Positions 5,149 to 5,362 of a DNA stretch of 5,362 nucleotides are shown here, in pieces. Position 1 is the stretch's first letter. Each line of letters opens with the position of its first letter. The stretch comes from Candidatus Cloacimonadota bacterium. GTDB lineage: Bacteria > Cloacimonadota > Cloacimonadia > Cloacimonadales > Cloacimonadaceae. Below the pieces are notes generated by a model. It made no database searches. It was given only the letters and a program-made list of their open reading frames with translations, and had not been told where the DNA came from. The stretch covers positions 1-5,362 of the forward strand of contig JAQUHL010000153.1 in assembly GCA_028683635.1 (NCBI GenBank). The letters are read 5' to 3'. The position numbers and the translations under genes were made by a program.

Positions 5149-5362
5149 AAAGCCTATGGTGCTACCTATTCTTTTTTCTATTTGTGACAGTCTCAGCTCT
5201 GAGTGCACAGACTGTTGACTGGCAATGGACTGCACAGGCCGGAGCCAGTGGCGCAGAGTGCGTAAGCAGCAGTCTTTGTACCGATGCTGAAGGAAACATC
5301 TATTATGTGGGAGGCTTTAGTGTTGCCATCACTTTTGGGGACACAGGCCTCACCAGTTCAGG
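5145..5362 (+). CDS. Secreted SBBP/beta-propeller-repeat protein, N-terminal part (runs off right edge)
   Basis: The first 72 codons are present and open to the edge. A clear Sec signal peptide starts the protein: K2, a hydrophobic stretch at about 4-17, and a likely cleavage after A-L-S-A near residue 21, before Q22. The mature start has WQW (26-28), AQAGASGAE (30-38), then TDAEGNIYYVGGF (46-58) and a TFG-D-TGLTSSG ending. This is the pattern of SBBP-type repeats (W..AGG.G.D......D..GN.YV.G.F...a.FG...l.s.G) of large surface or secreted proteins. Such proteins usually carry many repeats and often a C-terminal sorting or immunoglobulin-like domain, none of which is in view. The start is supported by GGGAGG five bases upstream of the ATG. 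The gene runs opposite to the housekeeping cluster and looks like a separate transcription unit. Its role (adhesion, binding or other) cannot be deduced. Confidence 0.85.
   Translation, partial: MKSLWCYLFFFLFVTVSALSAQTVDWQWTAQAGASGAECVSSSLCTDAEGNIYYVGGFSVAITFGDTGLTSS

Noticed and set aside
4915..5235. 106-codon minus-strand frame running through copy 2 of the repeat and antisense to the secreted-protein start
   Set aside because: The matching frame in copy 1 is broken by a stop after about 20 codons, and differences between copies are not mainly synonymous. It also opposes a gene with a clear signal peptide and ribosome site.

Overview
The window looks like a piece of a Gram-negative-type bacterial chromosome of roughly balanced base composition. 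It holds a tightly packed minus-strand gene cluster (about 1-4366), a gene-poor stretch of about 780 bases (4367-5144), and the 5' end of a plus-strand gene for a secreted beta-propeller-repeat protein (from 5145). The secreted protein resembles the large SBBP-repeat surface proteins common in the Fibrobacteres-Chlorobi-Bacteroidetes superphylum and relatives such as Cloacimonadota. That placement is an inference from one partial protein and is weak.

The minus-strand cluster reads, in transcription order: a membrane-anchored M23 metallopeptidase; thiamine pyrophosphokinase (thiN); the exonuclease VII small subunit (xseB); a short-chain (farnesyl-type) prenyl diphosphate synthase (ispA); dUTPase (dut); quinolinate synthase (nadA); and the N-terminal third or so of a SAM-dependent methyltransferase that runs off the left edge. 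Genes abut or overlap: ATGA between the peptidase and thiN, 11 nt overlap between xseB and ispA, 7 nt gap to dut, a nadA ribosome site over the dut stop, and 13 nt before the methyltransferase. This suggests one operon of housekeeping functions (cell wall, thiamine and NAD cofactors, isoprenoids, nucleotide hygiene, DNA repair) rather than a single pathway. A near-ideal sigma-70 promoter (TTGACA, 16 bp, extended TGN-TATAAT) lies across the end of thiN. It probably lets xseB-ispA-dut-nadA be transcribed independently of the peptidase and thiN.

The gene-poor stretch contains two diverged direct copies (about 86% identical by hand alignment) of a ~139-bp element at 4518-4656 and 4873-5010. Each has a nearly invariant 50-nt core with two mutually exclusive hairpins. 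The right copy has imperfect terminal inverted repeats, as in a MITE or other small mobile or structured repeat. I do not recognise the family; it is the least explained part of the window.

The plus-strand gene at the right edge is preceded by an 8-codon open reading frame with its own strong Shine-Dalgarno sequence, whose TGA overlaps the gene's ATG. I see no defence system, tRNA, rRNA, CRISPR array or prophage gene. Most of the window is ordinary housekeeping sequence.
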